From Thermus antranikianii DSM 12462 (lineage in GTDB: Bacteria; Deinococcota; Deinococci; Deinococcales; Thermaceae), in assembly GCF_000423905.1 (NCBI RefSeq), contig NZ_AUIW01000004.1, forward strand, positions 62,001-126,000: a stretch of 64,000 bases of DNA, written 5' to 3'. The position numbers and the translations under genes were made by a program. The notes under the pieces are model-generated. The model ran no database searches and was not told the origin of the DNA. It worked only from the letters and a program-made list of their open reading frames with translations. Position 1 is the stretch's first letter. Every line of letters begins with the position of its first letter. Below, piece after piece: positions 52,191 to 62,541 of the stretch.

Positions 52191-52344
52191 CCTTCCACCT
52201 CCCCGCCTTCTTGGCGGCTTCCTTGAGGAGGAACTCGATCTGGGCGTTCACGCTCCTCAGCTCGTCCTGGGCCCATTTCTCCAGCACCCGGTAGAGCCTT
52301 GGGTCAAGCCTCAAAAGGAAGCGCTTCTTCTCCTTTTCTCTCAC
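52156..52344 (-). CDS. Small Arc/CopG-like ribbon-helix-helix protein
   Basis: 62 residues: a short beta strand (KRFLLRLDPRLYRVL), then two helices (KWAQDELRSVNAQIEFLLKEAAKKAG), the Arc-type RHH DNA-binding layout; the RLDPRLYRVLEKWAQDELRSVNAQIEFLL pattern matches Arc-family proteins (Asn before the second helix). Usually an autorepressor or antitoxin, but no toxin gene is adjacent. Overlaps the next gene by 35 nt and starts 11 nt after the SPFH stop. Confidence 0.72.
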   Translation of the reverse strand: MREKEKKRFLLRLDPRLYRVLEKWAQDELRSVNAQIEFLLKEAAKKAGRWKDEAPPEEGREP

Positions 52345-52354
52345 CCCACCCCCT

Positions 52355-53218
52355 TTAGGTGTACAGGGTACCCACGTTCATCACCGGATGGGCCTGGGCC
52401 TCGGCCACCAGGGCCACCATGAGGTTGTTCACCATGGCCGCCCGGCGTTCCTCGTCCAGGGCGATCCCCTGGGCCTCGAGGCCCAGGAGGGCTTCCTTCA
52501 CCATGCCCACCGCTGCCTCCACGATGAGCCTCCTGGCCGCCACCACTGCCAGGGCCTGCTGCCGGCGGAGCATGGCCTGGGCGATCTCCGGAGCGTAGGC
52601 CAGGTGGGTGAGACGGGCCTCCAACACCTCCACCCCGGCCACCTTCAGGCGCTCCTGCACCTCGGCCTTGAGCTCCTCGGCGATTTCCTCCGGGTTTCCC
52701 CTTAAGGACCTGCCCTCGGCATCGTAGGGGTGGCGGCTCGCCAGCGCCCTGATGGCCGCCTCCGACTGGATGGCCACGAAGCTCTGGTAGTTCTCCACCT
52801 GGAAAAGAGCCTTGGCCGTGTCCACCACCCGCCACACCACCACGGCGGCGATCTCTATGGGGTTTCCGTGGGCGTCGTTCACCTTGAGTTTATCGGAGGT
52901 GAAGTTGTGGACCCTCAGGGTGACCCGTTTTCGCTGGGCCAGGGGGTTGGCGAAGTGGAAGCCTTCCTCCCGGACGCTACCCACGTACCGCCCCAGGAAG
53001 ACCAGGGCCACCGCCTCGTTGGGTTGCACGGTGAAAAGCCCCGCCGCTAAAAGCCCCGAGGCCAGAAGGGCGGAGATGAGGTGCCAGAGGTAGAAAAGCT
53101 CCTTCTCGCCCACCAACCGATACCCTGCCCAGCCCAGCCAGAGGAGGGCCAGGAGGAGAGCCAAAAGGGCCAGAAAGCCGTTTTGCCGCCACGCCGCAGT
53201 TTCCTTTACCTCGCGCAT
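52355..53218 (-). CDS. SPFH/Band 7 (stomatin-like) membrane protein
   Basis: 287 residues. Two N-terminal hydrophobic segments ([19 protein letters not shown] and [18 protein letters not shown]), an SPFH domain ([30 protein letters not shown]...[18 protein letters not shown]) and a helical C-terminus with [23 protein letters not shown] (assembly region). Such proteins form rings or microdomains that organise membrane proteases and transporters. ATG 53218 lies after GGGAGGCAGC and 11 nt from the ABC permease stop, so it is cotranscribed with it. Confidence 0.9.
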   Translation of the reverse strand: MREVKETAAWRQNGFLALLALLLALLWLGWAGYRLVGEKELFYLWHLISALLASGLLAAGLFTVQPNEAVALVFLGRYVGSVREEGFHFANPLAQRKRVTLRVHNFTSDKLKVNDAHGNPIEIAAVVVWRVVDTAKALFQVENYQSFVAIQSEAAIRALASRHPYDAEGRSLRGNPEEIAEELKAEVQERLKVAGVEVLEARLTHLAYAPEIAQAMLRRQQALAVVAARRLIVEAAVGMVKEALLGLEAQGIALDEERRAAMVNNLMVALVAEAQAHPVMNVGTLYT

Positions 53219-53229
53219 GCTGCCTCCCT

Positions 53230-54408
53230 TTAGTTCCTGAAGACCACCTCTTCCCGGGAAAAAACCCGGACCGCCACCAGGAGGGCAAGCCCGGCGTAGA
53301 CCAGGGTGGAACCCCAGGTGAGGCCCGCCTGCAGGGGGCTTGCGCTTCCCTTCAGGAGGGCGTCCATGAGGAGGGCCACGTTGAAGAGGGGCACCAGGTG
53401 GTGCCAGGTTTGCAGTTCAAAGAAGCCCCGAAACTGGAGGAAGATGAGGGGGAGCAAGACGAGAAGCTGGAGGGGGGCCATGTAGCTCTGGGCTTCCTTG
53501 AAGCTTCGGGCGAAAAGCCCCAGGCTTACCATCACCGCCCCCATGAAGAGGGCTAAAAGGAAGGCGGAGAGGAAAAGAGCTAGGAAGCCAGTTCCATCCA
53601 ATGCCAGCCTCCCCCCTAGCTCCAGGATCTGGCCGCTTTCCGTGAGGAGGCCACCACCAAACGTTGCCGCCATGGTGCTGCCGAGGGCCAGCCCTAAAAG
53701 CCCTGATGTCCCGGAGAGAAGAGCCATGGCCACTGTAGCCAAGGTCTTGCCCATGGCCAAGTGCAAAAGGGGTACCGGAGCCACGAGGAGGGCCTCGAGG
53801 GTCCCCTTCTCCTTCTCCCCCGCGGTGGCGTCCACCGCCACCACCTGCCCCCCTGTGAGGACGAAGACCACCAGGAAGAAAGGAAGGAGGAAGCCCAGAA
53901 GCCCCCCGGCCTTCTCCCGCTCGGTGGAGGTGTCCACCACCTCCACCTGGAAGGGAGTGAGGACCTGGTGGGGGATTCCCCTCTGGGCCAGGGCCTCGGC
54001 CACCTTGGCCTCCTTAAGGGCTTGCAGGGCCCCTTGCACCTTGCTCACCGCCACCTGCCCCTCCGTAAGCCCCCCTGCCAGGCGGCCATAGACCCGGTAC
54101 ACCCCCTGCTCGTAGCGGACGCCCACGGGATACTTCCCCTCCCGCACGGCTCCCTCGGGGTCGGGGTGGGCTTTGGGGGAGAGTCCGGCCTGCTCCAGGG
54201 CGCGGAGGGCTTCTTCGGGCAGGTTCAGGACCGCCACCTCCTGCTTCCTCTCCTGGGCGCCCTGCAGGAGCCTTTGGAGGACCAGGCTGGGCCCGAACAT
54301 GAAAATGGGCATGAGCAGCACAGGAAGGATCAGGGTAGAGAAGACCAGCTTGCGATCGCGGAAGACCTGTACCAGCTCCTTCCAGAAGATGCGGTAGATA
54401 TCCCTCAT
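53230..54408 (-). CDS. ABC-2 type transporter permease (NatB-like)
   Basis: 392 residues. One N-terminal helix ([19 protein letters not shown]), a ~130-residue extracytoplasmic domain, then five helices in the C-terminal half ([45 protein letters not shown] carries the EKEKGTLE elbow of ABC-2/NatB permeases). The topology fits a half-permease exporter of the Na+ or drug type. It overlaps the ATPase gene by 4 nt. Confidence 0.88.
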   Translation of the reverse strand: MRDIYRIFWKELVQVFRDRKLVFSTLILPVLLMPIFMFGPSLVLQRLLQGAQERKQEVAVLNLPEEALRALEQAGLSPKAHPDPEGAVREGKYPVGVRYEQGVYRVYGRLAGGLTEGQVAVSKVQGALQALKEAKVAEALAQRGIPHQVLTPFQVEVVDTSTEREKAGGLLGFLLPFFLVVFVLTGGQVVAVDATAGEKEKGTLEALLVAPVPLLHLAMGKTLATVAMALLSGTSGLLGLALGSTMAATFGGGLLTESGQILELGGRLALDGTGFLALFLSAFLLALFMGAVMVSLGLFARSFKEAQSYMAPLQLLVLLPLIFLQFRGFFELQTWHHLVPLFNVALLMDALLKGSASPLQAGLTWGSTLVYAGLALLVAVRVFSREEVVFRN

Positions 54409-55124
54409 GCGGCCTCCTTCACCCTGCGCACGAACGCTTCCTCCAGGCTTCCCTCCCCCAGGGCCAGGGCTTCCTCCTTGCTTCCCTCATAGACCAGCCG
54501 GCCCTGGTGCAAAAAGCCCACCCGGTCCGCCACCTCCTCCGCCTCGCTCATCACGTGGGTGGAGTAGATGATGGCGTTGCCCAGCTGGCGGTAGGCCTTG
54601 ACGAAGTCCAGAAGAGCCCTGCGGGCGAACACGTCCAGCCCGGCCGTGGCCTCGTCCAGAAGGAGGACGGGAGGGCGGTGGAGGATGGCCCGGGCGATGA
54701 CCACCTTCTGACGCATGCCGGTGGACATCTCCATGACCCTTCGCTCCAGGGTTTCCTCCATCTCCAAAAGGTCCGCTACCCAGTCCAGGGCCTCCTGGAA
54801 GGCCTGGCCCTCGAGGCCGTAAAACCCGGCGAAGAACCGGAGTACCTCCCGCCCCGTGAGGCGGTCGTACACCCGCATGCCTCCGTTAACCAGGCCCAGG
54901 CGCCGGCGCACCTCGAGGGGGTCTTGGACCACATCGAACCCCGCCACCCTGATCCTGCCCTGGGTGGGGCGGATCAGGGTGGAGAGAACCCGCAAGGTGG
55001 TGGTCTTCCCAGCCCCGTTGGGGCCCAGTAGGGCATAGACCTCCCCGGGGGCCACCTGGAAGGTGAGGTCCTGCACGGCCAGGCGCTGGCCGTAGGCCTT
55101 GGTGAGACCGGTGACTTCAATCAT
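54405..55124 (-). CDS. ABC transporter ATP-binding protein (NatA-like)
   Basis: About 239 residues. Walker A is GPNGAGKTT, the Q-loop region follows, the signature helix reads MEMSTGMRQKVVIARAILHRP and Walker B is VLLLDEATAGLD, with the H-loop STHVMSEAEEV. The signature is STGMRQK instead of LSGGQ, as in NatA-type exporters. ATG 55124 is leaderless: a TATCAC box ends 8 nt upstream. An inverted repeat covers the -10 to the start codon. With the permease it forms a complete exporter. Confidence 0.93.
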   Translation of the reverse strand: MIEVTGLTKAYGQRLAVQDLTFQVAPGEVYALLGPNGAGKTTTLRVLSTLIRPTQGRIRVAGFDVVQDPLEVRRRLGLVNGGMRVYDRLTGREVLRFFAGFYGLEGQAFQEALDWVADLLEMEETLERRVMEMSTGMRQKVVIARAILHRPPVLLLDEATAGLDVFARRALLDFVKAYRQLGNAIIYSTHVMSEAEEVADRVGFLHQGRLVYEGSKEEALALGEGSLEEAFVRRVKEAA

Positions 55125-55161
55125 ATATCTAAGTGATATCATGCCACCCTATCCGGGTCAA
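55125..55161 (-). promoter_or_regulatory. natAB-type operon promoter with an operator-like inverted repeat
   Basis: Minus strand: TTGACC (55156-55161), 17 bp, TATCAC (55133-55138). ATATC-TAAGT-GATAT (plus strand, 55125-55139) is an inverted repeat of 5-bp arms overlapping the -10 and reaching the start codon. A repressor bound here would block initiation. Its protein is not identifiable in the window. Confidence 0.5.
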
Positions 55162-55179
55162 GGGCCATAATGGATTTGC

Positions 55180-55464
55180 ATGAAGGCCATGACCTTCTGG
55201 GTCAAGCCGCAAAGCTCCATTGAGGCCCTGCCCGAGGCCAGGGACCTGGTGCGGGACCTCTTGGAGCTTTTCTATGAGTACTTTCCCGAGTACGAGGGAT
55301 GCCTGGGGTTTTCCCAGTCTCCGAGAAGGCCCCGCTACCTTTTCCTTTACATGGAGGGTCCTTGCGGAGGGCTTCTTCCCTCAGCCGCCTTGTTCCTGAA
55401 GGATCTTCTGGAAACCGCCTTCCCCGGGGCCGAGGTGAGGGTTTACGGCAAGCCCTGGCCCTAG
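55180..55464 (+). CDS. Small hypothetical protein
   Basis: 94 residues, divergent from the NatAB genes; CATAAT ends 8 nt before ATG 55180, suggesting a leaderless transcript. It has two amphipathic helices (EALPEARDLVRDLLELFYEYFPEYEG and SAALFLKDLLETAFPG) and aromatic beta strands (YLFLYMEGP). No family recognised. It overlaps the convergent adenosyltransferase by 4 nt. Confidence 0.6.
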   Translation: MKAMTFWVKPQSSIEALPEARDLVRDLLELFYEYFPEYEGCLGFSQSPRRPRYLFLYMEGPCGGLLPSAALFLKDLLETAFPGAEVRVYGKPWP

Positions 55465-56024
55465 CGCCTTTTCTTCACCAGCCACGCCTCTTCCCGCACC
55501 CCTTCCCGGGTGTTCACCACCCGGGCCAGGACGAAGAGGAGGTCGGAAAGGCGGTTGAGGTAGCGGATGGCCTCGGGGTTCACGGGTTCCTCCCGGCTTA
55601 AGGCCACCACCTTGCGCTCCGCCCGGCGCACCACGGTTCGGGCCAGGTGCAAGGCTGCCGCCGCCGGATGCCCTCCCGGGAGGATAAAGCCCTGGAAGGG
55701 AGGGCTTTCCTCCATGTAGCGGTCGATGGCCTGCTCCAGCCCCTCCACGTCCTGGGCGTCCATGCGGGCGATGTTCTTCTCGTAGGGGCTCCCCATGCGG
55801 GTGGCTAGGTCGGCCCCCAGGTCAAAGAGGGCGTTTTGGATGCGCTCCAGGAGGTCGTGCAGGTCCAGGTGTTCCCGGGGAAGGAGGCTTCGCGCCAGGC
55901 CCAAGGCGGAGTTGGCCTCGTCCACGGTGCCATAGGCCTCCACCCGGGGATGGGCCTTCGCCACCCGCTCGGCCCCGTAAAGGCCGGTTTCCCCTGTGTC
56001 CCCGGTCTTGGTGTAGATCTTCAT
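55461..56024 (-). CDS. PduO-type cob(I)alamin adenosyltransferase
   Basis: 187 residues forming a five-helix bundle. Diagnostic segments are MKIYTKTGDTGETGLYGAERV, VEAYGTVDEANSALGLARS, the catalytic ILPGGHPAAAALHLARTVVRRAERKVV and LNRLSDLLFVLARVVN. It attaches the adenosyl group of ATP to corrinoids, making coenzyme B12. The ATG lies 6 nt after TACAAT, in a 15-bp block identical to that before the PH-like gene at 34283. Downstream of tRNA-Arg but separated from it by a terminator. Confidence 0.94.
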   Translation of the reverse strand: MKIYTKTGDTGETGLYGAERVAKAHPRVEAYGTVDEANSALGLARSLLPREHLDLHDLLERIQNALFDLGADLATRMGSPYEKNIARMDAQDVEGLEQAIDRYMEESPPFQGFILPGGHPAAAALHLARTVVRRAERKVVALSREEPVNPEAIRYLNRLSDLLFVLARVVNTREGVREEAWLVKKRR

Positions 56025-56047
56025 GGCCCCATTGTAGGGCTTTCCTG

Positions 56048-56078
56048 AAAAAACGTTCCCCCTGGTTTCCCCAGGGGG
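56048..56078 (-). terminator. Intrinsic terminator after tRNA-Arg
   Basis: Minus strand: CCCCCTGG-GGAAA-CCAGGGGG (56058-56078), an 8-bp stem, then AACG and six T. It lies 3 nt past the encoded CCA of tRNA-Arg. Confidence 0.85.
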
Positions 56079-56081
56079 CTT

Positions 56082-56158
56082 TGGCGGGCCCGAGAGGATT
56101 CGAACCCCTGACCTGCTGATCCGTAGTCAGCCGCTCTATCCAGCTGAGCTACGGGCCC
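56082..56158 (-). tRNA. tRNA-Arg (anticodon ACG)
   Basis: 77 nt. A 7-bp acceptor stem (GGGCCCG / CGGGCCC), a D arm with GCTC...GAGC, anticodon stem GCTGA / TCAGC with loop CTACGGA, and a T arm with TTCGAAT. The 3' CCA is encoded (56082-56084). Anticodon ACG, with the first base normally turned to inosine, reads CGU, CGC and CGA. Confidence 0.97.
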
Positions 56159-56170
56159 AAGCCGACCCTC

Positions 56171-56200
56171 AAGGTAGCATGGGAAAGCCCCCCTTGTCAA
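56171..56200 (-). promoter_or_regulatory. tRNA-Arg promoter
   Basis: Minus strand: TTGACA (56195-56200), 18 bp, TACCTT (56171-56176), 12 bp before the tRNA 5' end. Confidence 0.65.
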
Positions 56201-56421
56201 TAATGGGGTTGGTGCGGGATAGGCGTCTAGAAGCCCATCTTCTTGCCCTACTCCGGGAGGCTAAGACCCTCGAGGATCTCCATGCCCAGCTTCAATCCCT
56301 CCGTCCCGGGCTTAGGAAGGCCACCCTCTTCGCCCTCCTGGTGCGGCTTAGGCGGGAGGGAAAGGTGGTCTTTCGCCAGGGACGCTTCGTAGCAGGGAAA
56401 GCGGAGGATTCAAACGTTTAG
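56179..56421 (+). CDS. Small winged-helix-like protein
   Basis: At most 80 residues. The last 70 form an HTH-like pattern: DRRLEAHLLALLREAKTLEDLHAQLQSL (two helices), PGLRKATLFALLVRLRREGKVVFRQGRFVA (recognition helix and wing). It could be a transcription factor fragment or regulator; it resembles FaeA/MarR-like winged helices only in layout. The start is uncertain (ATG 56179, ATG 56203 or GTG 56212); an AATAAT box ends 7 nt before the GTG. It is divergent from tRNA-Arg. Confidence 0.55.
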   Translation: MGKPPLSIMGLVRDRRLEAHLLALLREAKTLEDLHAQLQSLRPGLRKATLFALLVRLRREGKVVFRQGRFVAGKAEDSNV

Positions 56422-56563
56422 TCCGTTGGAAGGCTGGATTCCAAAGGCACCTCCAGGAACAGGATCCTCCGGGGCAAACCGCGCTTCCCCTGCTCAGCGT
56501 CAGAGGCTCAGGGTGGTGCGGGTGCCATCCGCGGCCGCGTGGGGGATGCTATCCTGGGCCTTA

Positions 56564-57667
56564 ATGCGGCCGGGACTCGAGGCCAAGCGGCTGGTCATCA
56601 AAGTGGGAAGCGCCGTGTTGGCGGGGCCCCAAGGGTTGGAGCAGGGGGTGATGCAGGAGATTGCCCGCCAGGTTCTGGCCCTGCGCCAGGAGGGGCGGGA
56701 AGTGGTTCTGGTTTCCTCGGGGGCGGTGGCGGCGGGGATGGCGGCCTTGGGCCTGCCCCGCCCCCAGGACATGCCAGCCAAGCAGGCCCTGGCCGCCATC
56801 GGCCAGCCCCTCCTCATGGCCCGTTGGCGGGAGGCCTTCGCCCCCGCCCCGGTGGCCCAGGTGCTTCTCACCGCCGAGGATCTGGCGAGCCGCGGGCGCT
56901 ACCTGAACGCCAAGGCCACCCTGCAGGCCCTTTTGCGCCTGAAGGCAGTTCCCATCATCAACGAGAACGATACGGTGGCCTTCCAGGAGATCCGCTTCGG
57001 GGACAACGACCAGCTTTCCGCCCGGGTGGCGGCCTTGGTGGAGGCAGGGCTTTTGCTCCTCCTTTCCGACGTGGACGCCCTCTATGAGGATGACCCCAAG
57101 AAGAACCCCAGCGCCCGCCCTATCCCGGAGGTGGAACGGGTGGAGGCCGTGCTGGCCCATGCTGGGGAGGGGAATCCCTTGGGAAGCGGGGGGATGCGTT
57201 CCAAGCTGCTCGCCGCCCGCATCGCCGGAAGGGTGGGGATACCCACCCTCCTTCTGCCGGGGAGAAGGCCAGGGGCGATCCTCGAGGCTCTGGCAGGAGC
57301 TCCCTTGGGAACGTACTTCCACGCCAGAAGGCGGTACCGGGGCCAAAGGGCCTGGCTTTACAGCCTCCTTCGGCCCAAGGGGGAGCTGGTGCTGGACGCC
57401 GGGGCGGTGAGGGCTTTAAGGGAGAGGGGAGCAAGCCTCCTGCCCGCCGGCATCAAGGCGGTGCGGGGGCGGTTCGGTCGGGGAGAGGCGGTGCGCCTCC
57501 TCACCGAGGCAGGGGAAGAGGTGGGGGTGGGCCTGGCCAACTACGCCGCCGAGGAGATCGAGCGCATCAAGGGGCACAAAAGCGCCGAGATCGAGGCTCT
57601 GCTGGGCTATCGCTACACGGAGGAGGTGGTTCACCGGGACCACCTGGCCTTGAAGGAGGAGGCATGA
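56564..57667 (+). CDS. proB: Glutamate 5-kinase
   Basis: First step of proline synthesis. 367 residues: an amino-acid kinase domain (KRLVIKVGSAVLAGPQGLEQG, VVLVSSGAVAAGMAALGLP, INENDTVAFQEIRFGDNDQLSARVA, LGSGGMRSKLLAARIA) followed by a C-terminal PUA domain (KGELVLDAGAVRALRERGASLLPAGIKAVRGRF). TATCCT ends 8 nt before ATG 56564, so leaderless; the longer frame upstream has no coding-like sequence. The 142-bp gap to the previous gene holds nothing else recognised. Overlaps proA by 4 nt (ATGA). Confidence 0.96.
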   Translation: MRPGLEAKRLVIKVGSAVLAGPQGLEQGVMQEIARQVLALRQEGREVVLVSSGAVAAGMAALGLPRPQDMPAKQALAAIGQPLLMARWREAFAPAPVAQVLLTAEDLASRGRYLNAKATLQALLRLKAVPIINENDTVAFQEIRFGDNDQLSARVAALVEAGLLLLLSDVDALYEDDPKKNPSARPIPEVERVEAVLAHAGEGNPLGSGGMRSKLLAARIAGRVGIPTLLLPGRRPGAILEALAGAPLGTYFHARRRYRGQRAWLYSLLRPKGELVLDAGAVRALRERGASLLPAGIKAVRGRFGRGEAVRLLTEAGEEVGVGLANYAAEEIERIKGHKSAEIEALLGYRYTEEVVHRDHLALKEEA

Positions 57668-58935
57668 GGGAGTTGGCTGCTTCCCAAAGGGAACATCTTG
57701 AGAAAACGCTGAGGGAACTGGCGGAGGGGGCTCGGGCCCGGCTTCCTGAGATCGCCAAGGGAAACCGGGACGGGGCTCTTCTGGCCATGGCCCGCCTCTT
57801 GGAGGAGGCCTGGCCGGAGGTGCTAAAGGCCAACCAAGAAGACCTCAAGGAGGCGGAAGAGGCGGGGCTATCCCGGGCCAAGCTGGACCGCCTGGCCCTC
57901 AAGGACAAGGACCTTAGGAGCCTCACCGAGGGTCTTCGTCAGATTGCCGCTCTCCCGGATCCCTTAGGAAGGATTGAGGGGCTTAGCAAGAGGCCCAACG
58001 GCCTTAGGGTGGGAAGGATGCGGATCCCCTTGGGCCTCATCGGCTTTATCTACGAGGCCCGGCCCGGGGCCACGGTGGAGGCGGTTTCCGTGGCCTTAAA
58101 GGCGGGAAACGCCATGCTCCTCAGGGGAGGGAAGGAGGCTTTCCGTTCTAACCAGGCCCTGGTTTCCCTGTGGCACCGGGCCTTGAGGGAGGCCGGGCTT
58201 CCTGTGGAGGCGGTGAGCCTGGTGCCCACCACCGAGCGAGAGGCCATCCTGGCCATGTGCCGCCTGGAGTTATTGGACCTCCTCATTCCCCGGGGTGGGG
58301 AGGAGCTCATCCGTCTGGTGCAACAGGAGGCCCGGGTGCCGGTCCTGGCCCATGCCAAGGGGGTGAATCACCTCTACGTGGACGAGAGGGCGGACCTGGA
58401 TATGGCTCTCCGCCTGGTCGTTAACGGTAAGACCCAGCGGCCTGCCGTGTGCAATGCCCTCGAGGCCGTGTTGGTGCACGAGAGGGTGGCCGAGGTCTTT
58501 CTTCCCATGCTGGAAAAGGCCATGCGGGAAAGGGGAGTGGAGCTCAGGGCCTGCCCCAAAGCCCTACCCTTCCTGAAGGAGGCGGTGCCCGCTCAGGAGG
58601 AGGAGTGGGACCGGGAGTATCTGGACTTGATCCTGAGGGTGAAGGTGGTTTCCGGCCTGGAGGAAGCCCTGGAACACATCGCCCGCTACGGCTCCCGCCA
58701 CACCGAGGCCATCTGCACGGAGGATCCCAAGGCTGCCTGGCGGTTTTTGGAGGAGGTGGACGCCAGCCTGGTCCTATGGAATGCCTCCACCCGCTTCAAC
58801 GATGGCTTCCAGCTGGGCCTGGGGGCGGAGATCGGCATCAGCACCTCCAAGCTCCACGCCTACGGCCCCATGGGGCCCATGGAGCTCACCACCACCAAGT
58901 GGGTGGCCCTGGGGGAGGGGCAGGAGCGGGAATAG
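57664..58935 (+). CDS. proA: Gamma-glutamyl phosphate reductase
   Basis: 423 residues, aldehyde-dehydrogenase fold. Signatures are RMRIPLGLIGFIYEARPGATVEAVSVALKAGNAMLLRGGKEAFRSN, the catalytic cysteine region TQRPAVCNALEAVLVHE and the C-terminal DASLVLWNASTRFNDGFQLGLGAEIGISTSKLHAYGPMGP. It reduces glutamyl phosphate from ProB to glutamate semialdehyde, which cyclises towards proline. Overlap with proB indicates coupled translation. Confidence 0.97.
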   Translation: MRELAASQREHLEKTLRELAEGARARLPEIAKGNRDGALLAMARLLEEAWPEVLKANQEDLKEAEEAGLSRAKLDRLALKDKDLRSLTEGLRQIAALPDPLGRIEGLSKRPNGLRVGRMRIPLGLIGFIYEARPGATVEAVSVALKAGNAMLLRGGKEAFRSNQALVSLWHRALREAGLPVEAVSLVPTTEREAILAMCRLELLDLLIPRGGEELIRLVQQEARVPVLAHAKGVNHLYVDERADLDMALRLVVNGKTQRPAVCNALEAVLVHERVAEVFLPMLEKAMRERGVELRACPKALPFLKEAVPAQEEEWDREYLDLILRVKVVSGLEEALEHIARYGSRHTEAICTEDPKAAWRFLEEVDASLVLWNASTRFNDGFQLGLGAEIGISTSKLHAYGPMGPMELTTTKWVALGEGQERE

Positions 58936-58988
58936 GTGCCCCCTAGGGGAGGGTGTCCGCCGGGGGAGCGGGTAGGAAAGGGGAGCCC

Positions 58989-59771
58989 GTGTTGCACAAG
59001 GCGTTACGCCTCTACACCCAGGCCCATGTGCCCTTCTTCGCCGCTGCCTTGGCCTACTACGCCCTTCTTTCCCTCATGCCCCTTCTCTTTCTCCTGGTGG
59101 GGGTCTTTGGCCTTTTCCTCTCGGGAAGCGAGGCTCTGAGAGAGGGTTTTTTGGAGGGAGTGGAAACCTTGGCCGAGGGTCTTTTCCCGGCCCGGCCCGA
59201 GCTGGTCCAGGACCTTCTCCGCTTCCTCACCCGGGGGGCCTTTCCCCTCACCCTGGTGAGCGCCCTCTTCCTCCTTTGGTCGGGAAGCAATTTCTTCGCC
59301 GCCCTAAGCTACGCCCTGGGGCTCATCTTTGGCCGTCCCCCGGGTTTTCGCCACCGCCTTTTGGGCCTCCTCATGCCGATGGTCTTGGGCCTTGCCCTCA
59401 TTCTCCTTGCCCTTTTGGGCTTGGTCCTGGGGTTTCTCCTCCGCTTCCTTCCCCCGGAGTGGCGGGGGGCCTTGGGGCCCCTGGAGGCTTTTTTACCCCT
59501 CTTCCTGGCCTTTTTGCTCTTTCTCCTCACCTACGCCTTTTTCCGCGGTCTCAAAGGGTTTCGCCACCTGGTGCCCTTGAGCGTGGGGGCAGGGGTGGCG
59601 GCCCTTCTCTTCGAGGGGGTGCGGCTTGGGCTTCCCAAGCTCCTTCCCCGCTCCCAGTACGAGCTTCTCTACGGCCCCCTGGCGGGGTTTGTCCTGGCGC
59701 TACTCGGCCTATACCTCGTGCTTTGGGTCTTCCTCCTGGGGGCGGTGGTGGCGAGGGCGGTGGAGGACTAG
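58989..59771 (+). CDS. YihY/BrkB family membrane protein
   Basis: 260 residues with six predicted helices, with the family beginning HVPFFAAALAYYALLSLMPLLFLLVGVFGLF, SNFFAALSYALGLIFGRP and the C-terminal QYELLYGPLAGFVLALLGLYLVLWVFLLGAVVARAVED. The former name RNase BN for this family is obsolete; the function is unknown. GTG 58989 follows AAGGGGAG. Probably cotranscribed with proBA (54-nt gap). GTGG (59759-) and CCAC before six T may terminate it just before the leuS promoter. Confidence 0.85.
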   Translation: MLHKALRLYTQAHVPFFAAALAYYALLSLMPLLFLLVGVFGLFLSGSEALREGFLEGVETLAEGLFPARPELVQDLLRFLTRGAFPLTLVSALFLLWSGSNFFAALSYALGLIFGRPPGFRHRLLGLLMPMVLGLALILLALLGLVLGFLLRFLPPEWRGALGPLEAFLPLFLAFLLFLLTYAFFRGLKGFRHLVPLSVGAGVAALLFEGVRLGLPKLLPRSQYELLYGPLAGFVLALLGLYLVLWVFLLGAVVARAVED

Positions 59772-59801
59772 GGTGCCCCACGCTTTTTTGCCGGGTTGCA
59801 G

Positions 59802-59807
59802 TATCAT
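59802..59807 (+). promoter_or_regulatory. -10 box of the leuS leader
   Basis: TATCAT, 6 nt before the ATG of a short reading frame, as for a leaderless transcript. No clear -35 at 16-18 bp; an upstream T6 run (59784-59789) lies in the spacer area. Confidence 0.5.
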
Positions 59808-59813
59808 GTTCCC

Positions 59814-59840
59814 ATGAGTCCGGCCAGGCTAATCCCCTAA
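59814..59840 (+). CDS. Predicted leuS leader peptide (8 codons)
   Basis: ATG-AGT-CCG-GCC-AGG-CTA-ATC then CCC-TAA, encoding MSPARLIP. The single leucine is CTA, which appears to be a seldom-used leucine codon in this GC-rich genome. The codons lie inside the left arm of the first leader hairpin, so ribosome position would decide the fold. No ribosome-binding site, but TATCAT ends 6 nt upstream. Coding is predicted from context only. Confidence 0.5.
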   Translation: MSPARLIP

Positions 59841-59889
59841 AGCGGGAAGGGGCCTGGCCGTCCCCTTCCCCTTGGGGAAGGGGTTTTTT
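59821..59889 (+). terminator. Attenuator of leuS: mutually exclusive antiterminator and terminator hairpins
   Basis: Hairpin 1 pairs CGGCCAGG (59821-59828) with CCTGGCCG (59853-59860), and CCCCT (59834-59838) with AGGGG (59848-59852). The antiterminator pairs GGGAAGGGG (59844-59852) with CCCCTTCCC (59862-59870). The terminator pairs CCCCTTCCC (59862-59870) with GGGAAGGGG (59875-59883) around CTTG and ends in T6 (59884-59889). The last two share 59862-59870. The SD GGGAGGAGG follows at 59890. Confidence 0.8.
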
Positions 59890-59904
59890 GGGAGGAGGCC
59901 CGGC

Positions 59905-62518
<2,614 letters not shown>

Positions 62519-62541
<23 letters not shown>

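Noticed and set aside
59772-59904. T-box riboswitch before leuS
   Set aside because: No AGGGUGGNACCGCG-type T-box sequence or specifier hairpin is present; the short leader fits ribosome-mediated attenuation better.
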